Assembly (NCBI GenBank): GCA_963761445.1
Contig: CAVXHV010000005.1
Span: 434,001-498,000, forward strand
DNA from: CAVXHV01 sp963761445
GTDB lineage: Bacteria; Planctomycetota; Planctomycetia; Isosphaerales; Isosphaeraceae
Length of the DNA stretch: 64,000 nt
Direction of reading: 5' to 3'
Below are positions 41,048 to 51,650 of this stretch, piece by piece; the stretch's first letter is position 1; the number at the start of each line of letters is the position of its first letter. The position numbers and the translations under genes were made by a program. The notes below the pieces were generated by a model. It was given only the letters and a program-made list of their open reading frames with translations, did no database searches and was not told the origin of the DNA.

Positions 41048-42835
41048 ATGGCGTTATTCAGTCTACGAAACATCAGCCTGGCCTTTGGAGGCCCACGGCT
41101 GCTTGATCAGGCATCGCTGCAAATCGAGCGCGGTGAGCGGCTTTGCCTCATGGGTCGTAATGGAGAGGGAAAGAGCACGCTCTTACGCTTGATCAAAGGC
41201 GAGATTGAGCCTGACGAAGGCGATGTTATTCGCCAACAGGGGTTGATCGCTTCGCTGCTGCCTCAGGAAGTTCCAAGAGATCGAGCAGGCACGGTTGCTG
41301 AGCAAGTGGCCATCGGATTGAGAGACCAAGGGCAACACACAGCCGGATTGGATCATCGGGTACAGGCCGTCGTGTCTCGACTGAGCCTGGATCCGGACAG
41401 ACGTTTTGAGAACCTTTCCTCGGGAATGAAACGGCGCGTGCTGCTCGCCAGGGCGCTGGTCGCCGAACCTGACATTCTGCTGCTCGACGAGCCGACCAAT
41501 CACCTCGATATTGAATCGATTCGTTGGCTCGAGGCATTTCTACTGCGATCTGGCGGAACAATCGTCTTCGTGACACACGATCGCGTCTTCCTTGAGAAGC
41601 TGGCAACGCGAATTGTCGAACTCGATCGAGGGCGACTGTACGACTGGGCTTGTAATTACACGACATTTCTGAAGCGACGGGATGAGCTCTTCTCGGCAGA
41701 GGCGAAACAACAAGAATTGTTTGATAAGAGGTTGGCCCAAGAAGAGGTCTGGATTCGCAAGGGAATCGAAGCGCGTCGAACTCGAAATGAGGGACGGGTA
41801 CGAGCGCTCGAGGCCATGCGAGTAGAACGACGACGACGACGCGAGCGACAAGGAGTTGCACGAATCCAGGCCCAGGAAGCCGAGCGGTCAGGTACTCTCG
41901 TCATCGAAGCCAAAGACGTGAGCTTCGGCTACGGTGATCGCAGGGTTGTGCAGAACCTGTCGACGACGATACTCCGTGGTGACAAGGTAGGCATGATTGG
42001 CGCCAATGCCGCCGGAAAAACAACCTTGATCCGGTTGCTGCTCGGTGAGCTGTCACCCCAGGAAGGAATGATTCGGCATGGTACACGGCTCGAAGTTGCG
42101 TACTTCGACCAGTTGAAAGCGAACCTGGACGAGAATAAGACTGTTCAGCAGAACTTGAGCGACTACGACACGATCCCGATCGACGGCCAGCCCCGTCATA
42201 TTATCAGTTATCTCGAGGATTTTCTGTTCACGCCAGAGCGATCGCGCAGTCTGGTCAAGTTTCTCTCCGGCGGCGAGCGAAGCCGATTGCTGCTTGCGCG
42301 GCTTTTCGCCAGGCCGTCAAATCTTCTGGTACTTGATGAGCCGACAAATGATCTCGATATCGAAACGCTTGAACTGCTCGAGTCATTGCTTGTCGCCTAT
42401 CAAGGAACAGTGCTTTTGGTGAGCCATGACCGTGCGTTTCTGAACGAGGTTGTGACGAGTACGCTGGCAATCGAGCCGGATGGTCGAATTGGGGAATACG
42501 ACGGCGGTTACGACGACTATCTGTGTCAACGACCCGAACCATTGGCCGTGGAGAGAAAAGCTGTTGCGAACAGAGAATGGGCGCAGAATGTCAGGGTGCC
42601 CGAAAAGCGGAAGAAACTCAGCTTCAAGGAAAAGCAAGAGATGGAAGTCTTACCAGGCCGGATTGAGAGCCTTGAATTGGAGCTTCAAGAGCTGCACGCG
42701 ACGATGGCTGATCCGTCGTTTTACAAACAGGAGCGAGCTGCGATTGCACATGCAAAGTCTCGTCTCGAGCAGCTTGAAGAGACACTCGCGGCTGCTTACA
42801 AGCGATGGGAAGTCTTGGAAGAAGGAGCCGAATGA
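41048..42835 (+). CDS. uup: ABC-F family ATPase (Uup-like)
   Basis: 595 residues, no membrane segment. Two ATPase cassettes: Walker A GRNGEGKS and DILLLDEPTNHLDIES in the first; GANAAGKTT, FLSGGERSRLLLAR and LLVLDEPTNDLDIET in the second. A basic Arg-rich linker (about 245-275) joins them and a C-terminal coiled coil (about 520-595) follows, as in Uup. The first signature motif is LSSGMKRR rather than the usual LSGGxxRR. ABC-F proteins act in the cytoplasm on ribosomes or on branched DNA intermediates; Uup itself is linked to both. The start at 41048 has only a weak ribosome-binding site (CGAGCGAG). Confidence 0.85.
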   Translation: MALFSLRNISLAFGGPRLLDQASLQIERGERLCLMGRNGEGKSTLLRLIKGEIEPDEGDVIRQQGLIASLLPQEVPRDRAGTVAEQVAIGLRDQGQHTAGLDHRVQAVVSRLSLDPDRRFENLSSGMKRRVLLARALVAEPDILLLDEPTNHLDIESIRWLEAFLLRSGGTIVFVTHDRVFLEKLATRIVELDRGRLYDWACNYTTFLKRRDELFSAEAKQQELFDKRLAQEEVWIRKGIEARRTRNEGRVRALEAMRVERRRRRERQGVARIQAQEAERSGTLVIEAKDVSFGYGDRRVVQNLSTTILRGDKVGMIGANAAGKTTLIRLLLGELSPQEGMIRHGTRLEVAYFDQLKANLDENKTVQQNLSDYDTIPIDGQPRHIISYLEDFLFTPERSRSLVKFLSGGERSRLLLARLFARPSNLLVLDEPTNDLDIETLELLESLLVAYQGTVLLVSHDRAFLNEVVTSTLAIEPDGRIGEYDGGYDDYLCQRPEPLAVERKAVANREWAQNVRVPEKRKKLSFKEKQEMEVLPGRIESLELELQELHATMADPSFYKQERAAIAHAKSRLEQLEETLAAAYKRWEVLEEGAE

Positions 42836-43085
42836 CTGAGAGTCGACCCAAGATGGTTGAGGTAATCGCGCGTTGTCATGCAGTGAGCTTTTGCAAGTTC
42901 TGAAAGCGCCTGGTAGGTAGCCCGGCACTCTGCACCTTCAACACTGGACGGCTGCGCGGGGCTGCGAGACAATAAGATGAGCCTGTACTCGACCGTCGAA
43001 TGATGGCGGACTGACTCTTTTCTGCTTGCGTGGGGCAAGGCCAGCGGCTTGACTGTTTGTGCAATCGTCTCCGGAGCTTTTGCCG

Positions 43086-46000
43086 ATGATGAGCCACAAA
43101 TCACCGGTGCGGATGATCGCTGGTCTGGTTACATTTGGGCTGGCCGGGCTGCTGGGAATGCAGCCCGAGACTCTACTGGGCCAGATCAGTCCAGACGCAT
43201 CGGCCCGACGGCTCAAGGCGGGACCTGGGCTTGAGTCGACCCTGTGGGCATCGGAACCGATGCTGGCCAATCCCACAAATATCGATGTCGACTCACGAGG
43301 CAGGGTATGGGTTACCGAGGGGCTGAACTATCGGCTCAGCCGAGGGCGCAATGGACGGTTTCGCCGTGACGAAGCGGCTGACAAGATCAAGATCCTCGAA
43401 GACACAGATGGTGACGGTAAGGCAGATAAGGTGACGATCTTCGCCGATCGAATTTTTCCGGTTCCGATGGGCATTGCCGTTGAGGAGCAGTACAACCAGA
43501 ACGGAAGCTACAAGGGCTGCCGCGTATACGTGGGCAACAGTCCGGACCTCCTCGTTTTTGAAGATAAAGATGGCGATGACAAGGCGGACAATCGCTATCC
43601 GCTGCTGACCGGGTTCGGGGGTGTTGATTCCGACCATGGCGTGCACGGGATGGCGCTCGGCCTGGACGGCAAGCTTTATTTCACCCACGGTGATGGATGC
43701 TGCTCGGTGCAACATGATCATTCTGAGCGACAGCAGAATTTCGATGTGGTCGACAAGAGCGGGCGCCACGTCTGGACCGATCAACTGGCCAACACCCTGC
43801 GGGTTAATCGTGACGGAACGCAATTCGAGATTATCTGCGACCGTCAGCGGAACAACTATGAGACATCACTGAACTCATTCGGCAACATCTTCACGAGCGA
43901 CAACGACGATGACGGCAATCGTGGGTGCCGGGTGATCTGGGCAATGGACGGAGGTCATTATGGATATCACACGCCCGGAAGCCCGCGTCATTGGGGCGAA
44001 GAGGTTCCAGGCAATGTCCCCAAGCTGGTTGGTACCGGGAATGGGAGCCCATGCGGAATCATGGTTTACGAAGGCAGTTTATTACCTGCGGAATACCAAG
44101 GAGCCGTGCTTGAGGTTGATGCGGGCACACGGCAGATCAACCTGTTTCCGCTAGCCCGCAAGGGTGCTGCATTCCGCACGGAGTACAAAGTGTTCCTGTC
44201 CGGGGATGATCCCTGGTTCCGCCCGGTTGATGCGTGCACAGCACCCGATGGCTCGGTGTTCGTGGCGGACTGGTATGATGCCGGCGTGGGAGGGCATGCC
44301 TTCAGCGATCAGACGACGGGGCGTATCTACCGGGTGACGCCCAAAGGCCACAAGACCGGGAAACCAAAGATTGACATGGGCTCGGACGACGGGCTCCTCA
44401 CTGCACTCAAATCACCGAACATCGCGACGCAAGATGCTGCGCGGCGAAGTCTTATCGAACGGGTGAAGCTTGAGCCAGGGCGGCTTCCTGGCAGTCCGCA
44501 AATCACAGCAGGCCATGATGTTCTTCAAGGGCTCATGAAGCTCACGGAGCCTGGAAACAAGGATATCGATCGTGCACGCGCCGCTTGGACACTTCACGGA
44601 ATTGCCAGAGGGGCTGGCGCCACCGACCACTCGGCGCTCAAATTATTGAAAGACGCGGATCCCCGCCTCCGAGAAATGGCTGTTCGGATGCTCGGGCGCG
44701 ACTGCCGTGAGAACGGCAAGGTTGAGTACACCAAGCCGGAAGCCAGAGAACAGCCACCTGCGATCGCCTATATCGAGGCATTGAAGGCGATGGCCCTTGA
44801 TCCCGACGCTGGTGTGCGGCGTGAGCTGATCCTGGCATTTCGCAACTTGTCGACGAATCAAGTCGGCGATTCTCTGCAAACGTTGACAGCAGCATGGGAC
44901 GGTCAGGATCGGTGGTATCTCGAGGCCCTTGGGCTGGCACTCGAGAAACGTGAAAGCGACTTTGTGTCAACGCTTTTTGACGGCAGTCTGTATGGGTCGC
45001 TCGATCTTGAGAAAACAGGTAATAACGGCGACGTTGCACTTCCGCCTTATTTCCCAGTCGACCGAAACGAAGCTTTTATCGCAGTGGGAACACTGGATGA
45101 GGCGGTCTCACCGGTGAGTAAATACCTTGGTTTGACGTGGCGAATCCATCGGCGTGAGGCATTACCGCTCATCGAGCGAATTCTACCGGCTCTGCGCAGT
45201 CCAGTTGCAGCAGACTGCGGATGATATCTTGGAACGAATGAGCGACCCCCAGACGGCTGATCTCGTCGCGAAGATGGTCACGCGGACGAGCGAGCCTGTA
45301 CACCGGCGAGCGCTCTTATCGCTGCTGGCCCGCCGGCTTGGAGGTGATTGGAACAGCGCGAGCACTCACCCAGAGATCATGAAAGCCATCGAACAAACGC
45401 TCAGCGACCCGATTACTCAACTATTGGGAGTCGCACTGGCTGTCGCCACGCGCGACCGGCATTATCAGCAAAAACTCAGGACTTTAGCCGAAGATCTCAA
45501 GACCTCTGAGGGGAGTCGGATCGCGGCCGTAGAGGGGCTTGGCTCGTTTCCGGACTCATCACAAGAGGTATTTGAGCGATTAATCCAATCGGTGCGGGGC
45601 AAAGCGAGCTCGAATGCGACTGCTGAGGCAGCGGTGCGTGCAATCGGCAAAGTCAAGAACGACGGAAAGCCGCTAATCGCACTTCTTTCTGCACCGGATT
45701 TCCCGCTCGGTCTGCGCAGAGAGCGCTTCGGAGCCTGGCACGGATTCGTAACGGTAGCCGCGAGATTCTCGACCTGGCCAATACCGGCAAGCTTCCCGCA
45801 GACCTCAAGAACGTCGCGACGACGTTGGTCCATACAGACTCCAACCGGCAGGTTCGCGACCAGGCTGCAAAAATCCTACCCTTGCCCAAGACGGCAGAGG
45901 GACAGAGCTTGCCACCAATCAGTGAATTGATGCGCCGGCATGGAGATCCAGAAAAGGGGAAGGGCGTTTTTTTCAAGACTGGAACGAACTCATGTTCGGG

Positions 46001-46859
46001 CTGTCATCGTGTGCAGGGTCGTGGGCAGTGGATTGGGCCTGATCTCTCGACGATTGGCGTCAAGTATGGCCGCGATGAGTTGATCCGCTCGATCCTCAGC
46101 CCGAGCGACTCGATCGGCTACAGTTATCGATCAGTGGTGGCAGCGCTATCAGACGGCCGGGTGATCACAGGGCTCTTACTCGAGGACACTGCAGAAAAGC
46201 TGGTGATCAAAACGGCTGACGGGCAGCGGATTTCTGTCGACCGGCATTCGATTGAGGATCGGCGGACAAGCGATGTATCACTTATGCCCGAGGGCCTGGC
46301 GCAAACCATGACCACACAGGAACTGGTTAACCTTCTCTCTTACCTGTCGAGCTTGCGGCAGCCGGTGAGCATCGTGGGCCAGTATCAGGTGGTAGGCCCA
46401 CTCCGTGAGCCGGATGGCACGAGGCGGATCGACGCCGGTTCCACACTCAATCTGAACGTAGCTGTTGCCGACGGGCGGGGTCAGCAGCTCTCGTGGCAGA
46501 GGCTTGGTGCAAATGCCGAAGGACAGGCGGATCTGACACTGATGAGCAGCTCCGACGCGATGCAAGCAGTCTATGCGATTGTTCCTGTTGTGTCATCGCA
46601 AGGACAGCAGGCGAGATTGGTTATCGATACAACGATGGAAGTATCAGCTTGGCTTAACGGCAAGCCAGTGGTCTTCTCCTCAGACCGGCAAGATCGAGGC
46701 GAGCCACGAGCTGCGCTGGTCGAGCTGCCCAGAGGGTCATGCAGATTGTTAATGCGGCTCGTACGCAAGGATGCAGCCAAATCGCAAGCAGTTATCACGA
46801 CGACATTCATCGCGGATCAACCGGTTGGATTCGACTCAAGGGCGGTGATGCCTCCCTGA
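43086..46859 (+). CDS. PVC-type dehydrogenase with HEAT-like repeats and CxxCH haem motif; two frameshifts
   Basis: About 1,257 residues as one protein. The ATG at 43086 follows GGAG; a signal peptide (GLVTFGLAGLLG) is visible. The first part (to about residue 450) is a membrane-bound-dehydrogenase-type beta propeller: DGDGKADKVTIFADR, GDDKADNRYPLLTGFG, HGDGCCSVQHDHSE, ending in YRVTPKGHK. A helical HEAT-like region follows. The frame shifts near 45204 (removing one C restores LRSQLQQTADDILERM) and back near 45724 (adding one G restores RREALRSLARI). The C-terminal region has a cytochrome c CSGCH motif (45993-46007) with IGPDLSTIG and RDELIRSILSPSDSI, as in the planctomycete haem-binding domain. 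Periplasmic sugar or alcohol oxidation is the usual suggestion for the family; substrate unknown. Confidence 0.8.
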
Positions 46860-46976
46860 CAGAACCGGAAGCTGGCATCGACGGATGATATGGCTGTGGG
46901 GGCGATGGTTCACCGCGGGCGGGGTTTTGGAACAGAACGTCAGGTTGAACGCCTGACCTACTAAAAGATCAACACT

Positions 46977-47853
46977 GTGACGCACCTTGTTGAGGCCGAA
47001 CTATCTTCTTCTCGAATTGCCGTTGCCATTCCGTGTTTCAACGAAGCTGCAGCGATTGCGAGCGTGATCGAGCGGTACCGATCCATGCTTCCAAAAGCGG
47101 AGGTCGTCGTTTTCAACAACAACTCGACTGACGGGACGGGTGAGATCGCGCGCGGGCTTGGAGTTCGTGTCATCGATGTTGTAGAGCAGGGTAAGGGGCA
47201 TGTCGTTCGAGCCGCATTCCGCGCGCTCGGTGATTTCGATGTTGTGGTCCTCACCGACGGCGACGGAACTTACCCGGCTGAGTCTGCTATGTTGTTAGTT
47301 GGCCCACTCTTGGTGGATGCTGCGGATATGGCTGTTGGCGCGCCGGCCCGTGCCTGGCACCGGCGCAATGAGCCCGGTTCGAGGCGCTGGAAACCTGCTC
47401 ATCCGGGCGGCTTTTCGGATCTTGATTGGAAGGGGTACAACGGATTTGCTTTCCGGTTATCGCGCGTTCAATCGTCGGTTTCGCGAGGCTGTTCAGCTCC
47501 GTTCCACTGGTTTTGAGATCGAGGCTGAGCTTGCCGGCGAGGCTGTTGCGCACCGCCTCCGTGCGGTTGAGATCGCCATCGCCTATCACAGCAGGATTGC
47601 TGGAACCGAGAGCAAGCTACACGCATTTCGAGACGGGCGAAGAATCCTGTTGATGATATTATTTCAGAGCTTGCGGCTTCGACCCTATCGACCGGTGCTA
47701 GCGTGGCTCGTGTTCTGTGGTTTGCTCGCGGTCTGTGTAAATCGAGGTTTCGCGGTGGTAGCCGGATTTGGCCTATTGGTGCTATGGGGGCTTTACTTGT
47801 TTGACTTGAGGGCTCGCCAGCGAGCTGGTTTCACGGATCAATTGCCGTTTTGA
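46977..47853 (+). CDS. Glycosyltransferase family 2 (dolichol-phosphate mannose synthase-like); frameshifted
   Basis: About 291 residues, starting with GTG at 46977. The N-terminal nucleotide-sugar fold is clear: VAIPCFNEAAAIASVIERY, VVVFNNNSTDGT, EQGKGHVVRAAF, and VVLTDGDGTYP as the DxD-type metal site. The frame breaks near 47332 (after AADMAVGA); removing one C joins RPVPGTGAMSPVRGAGNLLIRAAF. The second half has DLLSGYRAFNRRF, typical of this subfamily, and two C-terminal membrane segments (LAWLVFCGLLAVCV, AVVAGFGLLVLWGLYLF). It probably transfers a sugar to a lipid carrier at the cytoplasmic membrane. The acceptor is not indicated by neighbours. Confidence 0.75.
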
Positions 47854-47960
47854 ACGACTTTCGCATTGCCAAGACATGGGCACCTGCAGGATGATTCAAG
47901 CTGCTGGCAGCGAATCGGCGACCAATCCTTTCCACAAGGCTTTTGAGACAGAACACGAAC

Positions 47961-48671
47961 ATGTCCACGCGGGTGCGATGGCTGGGTCATGCAGCCCTGA
48001 TGTTTCAATGTGACGGCCGAACGGTTCTGATCGACCCATTCTTGACGGGGAATCCAACGGCGGCCGTCAAGGCCGATGAAGTGGATGCCGACTTGATCCT
48101 GATCTCTCATGGACATGGTGATCATGTTGGAGACACGGTGGCGATCGCAAAGCGCACCGGCGCGACTGTTGCATCGAATTACGAGATTGGCGAGTGGCTC
48201 CAGCAACCTGCGCAAGGTTTGAGAGGTGAAAAGGTGCACGGGCTTCAGCACGGCGGCAGCTTTCTCTTCGAACAAGCCGTGCGAGTCAAACTGACACTGG
48301 CATTTCACGGCTCCGTCCTACCTGATGGCACCTATGGCGGTAATCCATGTGGTTTCGTGGTGACCTGCCCTGGCGGCACCAAGATCTACGATGCTGCTGA
48401 TACCGCGCTTTTCGGAGACATGGCACTGATTGGCGAACAAGGGCTCGACCTTGCCATTCTTCCGATCGGCGACTATTACACGATGGGGCCGGACGATGCT
48501 GTTCACGCCGTCAAGATGCTCAAGCCCCGGTTTGTCTTGCCTATCCACTACAACACGTTTCCGCCAATTGTACAGGATGCGCACGCCTGGGCGACCCGGG
48601 TGAAGAACGAGACCGCGGCCCAGCCAATTGTGTTGCAGCCGGGTGATTGGTTCGAGATTCCCAAGGCTTGA
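47961..48671 (+). CDS. UPF0173 metal-dependent hydrolase (metallo-beta-lactamase fold)
   Basis: 236 residues from ATG 47961; an in-frame TTG at 47943 is less likely. The opening RVRWLGHAALMF and the metal motif LISHGHGDHVGD identify a metallo-beta-lactamase-fold hydrolase. Later metal ligands sit in FHGS, DAADTALFGDM and LPIHYNTFPPI, all typical of UPF0173 (COG2220). Two metal ions, usually Zn or Mn, would be bound; substrate unknown. It is cytoplasmic, with no signal peptide, and lies between a glycosyltransferase and a LarA-like gene, 107 bases after the first and 48 before the second. Confidence 0.88.
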   Translation: MSTRVRWLGHAALMFQCDGRTVLIDPFLTGNPTAAVKADEVDADLILISHGHGDHVGDTVAIAKRTGATVASNYEIGEWLQQPAQGLRGEKVHGLQHGGSFLFEQAVRVKLTLAFHGSVLPDGTYGGNPCGFVVTCPGGTKIYDAADTALFGDMALIGEQGLDLAILPIGDYYTMGPDDAVHAVKMLKPRFVLPIHYNTFPPIVQDAHAWATRVKNETAAQPIVLQPGDWFEIPKA

Positions 48672-48719
48672 AGCAAACGAAGTGCAGGAGCTATTGCCCT
48701 GATTCAACCAGACGGCAGG

Positions 48720-50153
48720 ATGCCGCCAATTCACGTGCCATGGGGCCCGGATGGCTTCCTGGAGCTCATCTTGCCGACTTCGGTACCGTTTGCCGGCGCC
48801 GAGATTAATGTCGTTTGGCCCGATTTGAGCAATCCACTCAATGAGTATGAGTCGGCACTTGTAAATGCGATTGAGTCACCGCTAGGAGCGGAGCGGCTAG
48901 AAGAGCAATTGGCTCCAGATTCGACCGTGGCAATCGTGGTCGACGATCCCTCGCGCTGGACCCCAGTGCGCGAAGCGTTGCCAATCGTCCTCAAGCGGTT
49001 GCACGCTGCGGGGGTTCGTTCTGAGAATGTCACGATCAGCGTGGGAGTCGGCCGTCATGCGCCGGTTAACACAGAAATGATGCGGCAGCGAGTCGGCACG
49101 GTGATCGCCGATAGTTATCGATGCTTCAGTCCACCCGTCGACGATCTCTCAGCCTACGATAACCTGGGGCAGACCCCGCAAGGGGTTCCGGTACATGTTT
49201 TTCGACCAGTGGCCCGAGCCAGCCTACGGATCATGATTGGCTCCGTGCTGCCACATCTTCAGGCGGGCTTTGGGGGAGGCTACAAGCTGATTTTTCCGGG
49301 CACAAGCCATCGGTTGACACTGGGGGCGTTGCATCGCCAAGGAATTGAGAGGCACGCAGACCCGGCGCGGTTGCTCGGAGGCTTTGCCGCAGATAATCTA
49401 ATGCGTCAAGCGATTCGTGCAGCCGCGGCACGATTGGGGCCGTGCTGGTCGATCAGTCATCTGGCTGGCAGCCGCGAGCAAGTATTTCGAATCGCTGCGG
49501 GGCACCCTGAGCGAGTGCAGGACATCTTGGCGGACGAAGCTCGGCGGCGGCTTCAGGCACCTCAGGCTTCGCCCGCGGACATCGTTATTGCAGGAAATAA
49601 TCCCTGGCCCGGTGACCCGATGCAGAGTTTCAAGGTGCTGCTCCATCATCGGGCGGCGTGTGCGCCGGGAGGAGTGCTTGCGGGACTATTCTGGACAGAT
49701 CCAAACGAAATTGATCGATCATTTCCCATGAACGCACTTCGCAGTATTGCCGCGACTGGTAGGGCAGGGGGGTGGGCTATTCAAAGGTTACTACCGGTGG
49801 CGCAGCGAATTGCTGAGGGCTCGAGATCTCCAGCGGCGTTCATGCTACACTGGGCGCGAGAACTTGTCGTTGACCGGAGTGTTCTGGTTTATGCGCCACC
49901 ATTACGAGAGCGCATCGGCCCACGGCTGGGCCCAGTTCGGCTCTTTGCCGAACTCGATGCACTCTGGCAAGCAGTTGGCACCACGATCAAGTCCAATCGG
50001 ACAGGGCGAGCTGATGCACCCGTGCGCATCCGAATTTTTCCCCAAGGGGGTCTTTCGTATGCACCTGTTGGGCAAGGGCTACTTCAGTACACGTCTCCGG
50101 CAGCTCGTTTCCCAGGCGCTGCACCGTCCGATGAGCCCATACAAGAGCCATAG
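48720..50153 (+). CDS. LarA-like (DUF2088) protein, lactate racemase family
   Basis: 477 residues. The N-terminal domain shows VAIVVDDPSRWTP and ISVGVGRHAPV, and the central GSVLPHLQAGFGGGYKLIFPG matches the LarA nickel-pincer racemase fold, where the conserved Lys of GGGxK(x)xxPG attaches the cofactor. Many LarA homologues act on 2-hydroxy acids other than lactate; no larB, larC or larE is visible here to make the nickel cofactor. The 3' end overlaps the convergent aldolase gene by 70 bases. The ribosome-binding site before ATG 48720 is weak. Confidence 0.75.
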   Translation: MPPIHVPWGPDGFLELILPTSVPFAGAEINVVWPDLSNPLNEYESALVNAIESPLGAERLEEQLAPDSTVAIVVDDPSRWTPVREALPIVLKRLHAAGVRSENVTISVGVGRHAPVNTEMMRQRVGTVIADSYRCFSPPVDDLSAYDNLGQTPQGVPVHVFRPVARASLRIMIGSVLPHLQAGFGGGYKLIFPGTSHRLTLGALHRQGIERHADPARLLGGFAADNLMRQAIRAAAARLGPCWSISHLAGSREQVFRIAAGHPERVQDILADEARRRLQAPQASPADIVIAGNNPWPGDPMQSFKVLLHHRAACAPGGVLAGLFWTDPNEIDRSFPMNALRSIAATGRAGGWAIQRLLPVAQRIAEGSRSPAAFMLHWARELVVDRSVLVYAPPLRERIGPRLGPVRLFAELDALWQAVGTTIKSNRTGRADAPVRIRIFPQGGLSYAPVGQGLLQYTSPAARFPGAAPSDEPIQEP

Positions 50154-51208
50154 CGAGCGTGCCAGCCTTCTGTGGCCCTGATTGAGTTCAGAAGCTCCTT
50201 CGAGAAGCCGTAACGGGCAGACCAGGCAGTACCTCGATCGCGTACCAAGCTATTGACGTCGGCAACTCGTTTGAGCGCAGTGGTTGCGGCGAACTGGCTA
50301 CGTGCTTGTGCACCGTCCTGGAGGAAATACTCTTTCCAGAAAGCTCGCCCGCCGAGAACTCCGGAGGCGCCCGCTTCCAGGGCCATCTGGACTTGCTTGT
50401 AGTAGTCCGGGTAGTCGACGCCCGCCGATAGAAGGACCCAGGGTCGTTCGCTGGATGCATTCAATGCCTGGAGATTGTCGCGAAGCTGTTTGTCCGAGTC
50501 AGTGCCCAGATTGCCTGGAAACTCGGCCTTGTAAATGTCGCAGAATCGGCTGAGCTGGCGGGCCGAGTCGATGACTGTTGCGGCTTTGCGGCTGACGAAG
50601 CTGGGATCGCCTTTCTTTTCCCCTCCGAATGGAAACGCCACGGTCTCGAGCAGCATCAGGATGTCGTGTTTTTTGCATTCGGCATAGACATGCTCAATAA
50701 GTGCGAACTGGTGCTCGGCAGAGTGGGGTTCCGTGGGCTCGTACTGAGCCAAAAGCTTGACGGCGTCAGCACCCATGAGCTTGATCTTCTCAACGCTCCA
50801 GCCCGGTTCGATCAGGCCCAAGGGAGCTCCCACTTTGTTCTTGGGGCTGCCGGACATCTCGACACGTACGAGCAGGCCGGTCTGCGGGCCGATCGCACCC
50901 GCGGCGACGCAGGACCAAGCTCCATAGTAGGCGTCGATCAGCACGCCGGAGGCCGAAGGTGCCAGGTTCTTGGCCAGATCAACCTTCGCCTCGACAATCT
51001 CGCCGTACGTGGGCTCACGATCCTGACCTTTGGCTTTCAAAGCCTTGGCGGCCATTTCGATCATTGAGCTGTTCTGATCGAGGGCCACCATTGTTAGTGT
51101 TCCGTTGGGGTTGCTGATTCGCTGCAAACCACGGAGTTTGCCCGGTGTCAGACCCTTGCTCATTAGGACGACGGCACTGCAATAGTTCGAGTTGTCTACA
51201 GTAGGCAT
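50084..51208 (-). CDS. LacD/class I-type ketohexose bisphosphate aldolase
   Basis: 374 residues from ATG 51208, with a very strong Shine-Dalgarno. A later Met (51163) is closer to the usual family start, but the position of the ribosome-binding site favours 51208. Family features: TMVALDQNSSMIEM, GVLIDAYYG, LLVRVEMSG, GADAVKLLAQYEP, and Lys227 in CDIYKAEFPG, the likely Schiff-base lysine. Then LLSAGVDYPDYYKQVQMALEAGASGVLGGRAFWKEY. The fold is the LacD/DeoC TIM barrel; substrate may be tagatose or fructose 1,6-bisphosphate or a related sugar phosphate. The last 16 or so residues after WHARYG go beyond the usual family end and overlap larA-like coding on the other strand. Confidence 0.85.
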   Translation of the reverse strand: MPTVDNSNYCSAVVLMSKGLTPGKLRGLQRISNPNGTLTMVALDQNSSMIEMAAKALKAKGQDREPTYGEIVEAKVDLAKNLAPSASGVLIDAYYGAWSCVAAGAIGPQTGLLVRVEMSGSPKNKVGAPLGLIEPGWSVEKIKLMGADAVKLLAQYEPTEPHSAEHQFALIEHVYAECKKHDILMLLETVAFPFGGEKKGDPSFVSRKAATVIDSARQLSRFCDIYKAEFPGNLGTDSDKQLRDNLQALNASSERPWVLLSAGVDYPDYYKQVQMALEAGASGVLGGRAFWKEYFLQDGAQARSQFAATTALKRVADVNSLVRDRGTAWSARYGFSKELLNSIRATEGWHARYGSCMGSSDGAAPGKRAAGDVY

Positions 51209-51216
51209 CGCAAGTG

Positions 51217-51225
51217 ACCTCCTTT
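51217..51225 (-). promoter_or_regulatory. Strong ribosome-binding site of the aldolase gene
   Basis: On the minus strand the bases read AAAGGAGGT, a near-perfect Shine-Dalgarno, eight bases before the ATG at 51208. It decides the start in favour of 51208 over the internal Met at 51163 and suggests high expression. Confidence 0.7.
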
Positions 51226-51650
51226 CGGGTGACGATTGTAACGCCGGTAGTCAATTATTCCAAGGAGCACATCCTTGTCGTGAGTGCACACGCAGTCTAG
51301 CGACAAAAACGTTGCAGGCAGATGCCCGGCATGGCCGATACAACCCATGTCGGTTGGAAAACCGAACCGGTCAGGGACGACTCGGTAACGGCCTGAAAAC
51401 GGCGGTCGCGTCCAGGGACGGACTGGCGGCTTGCGGGCCAGGGGCCAGGGACGGCCTGTTTGGCTTCACGACCAGAAAGACGCAGCGCACCCTCTCTTGC
51501 TACTGCTCCAGGCGCAAGGACGGCCCGAGATTCTCGGACGGCTTGGTTGAGACAGTGGCCGGAAACGCTGCCAGCGACCGCCCCTCGACGGCACGAACGG
51601 TCCTAAAGGCCGGACGGCCGCCGGCAGGCGGTCGATTGTCTTTTCAGCTC
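51226..51650. other. GC-rich intergenic region with recurring GGACGG
   Basis: No gene is supported here. The plus strand carries GGACG or GGACGG six times, near 51375, 51416, 51449, 51518, 51536 and 51612. A short hairpin CCGCC-GGCA-GGCGG near 51619 is followed by a T-containing stretch. It separates the sigma-factor operon from the aldolase gene on the same strand, so it should hold the aldolase promoter. Confidence 0.4.

Noticed and set aside
43059..43085. Start of the PVC dehydrogenase gene at GTG 43059
   Set aside because: It places the GGAG ribosome-binding site inside the coding sequence. ATG 43086 has correct spacing and starts a normal signal peptide.
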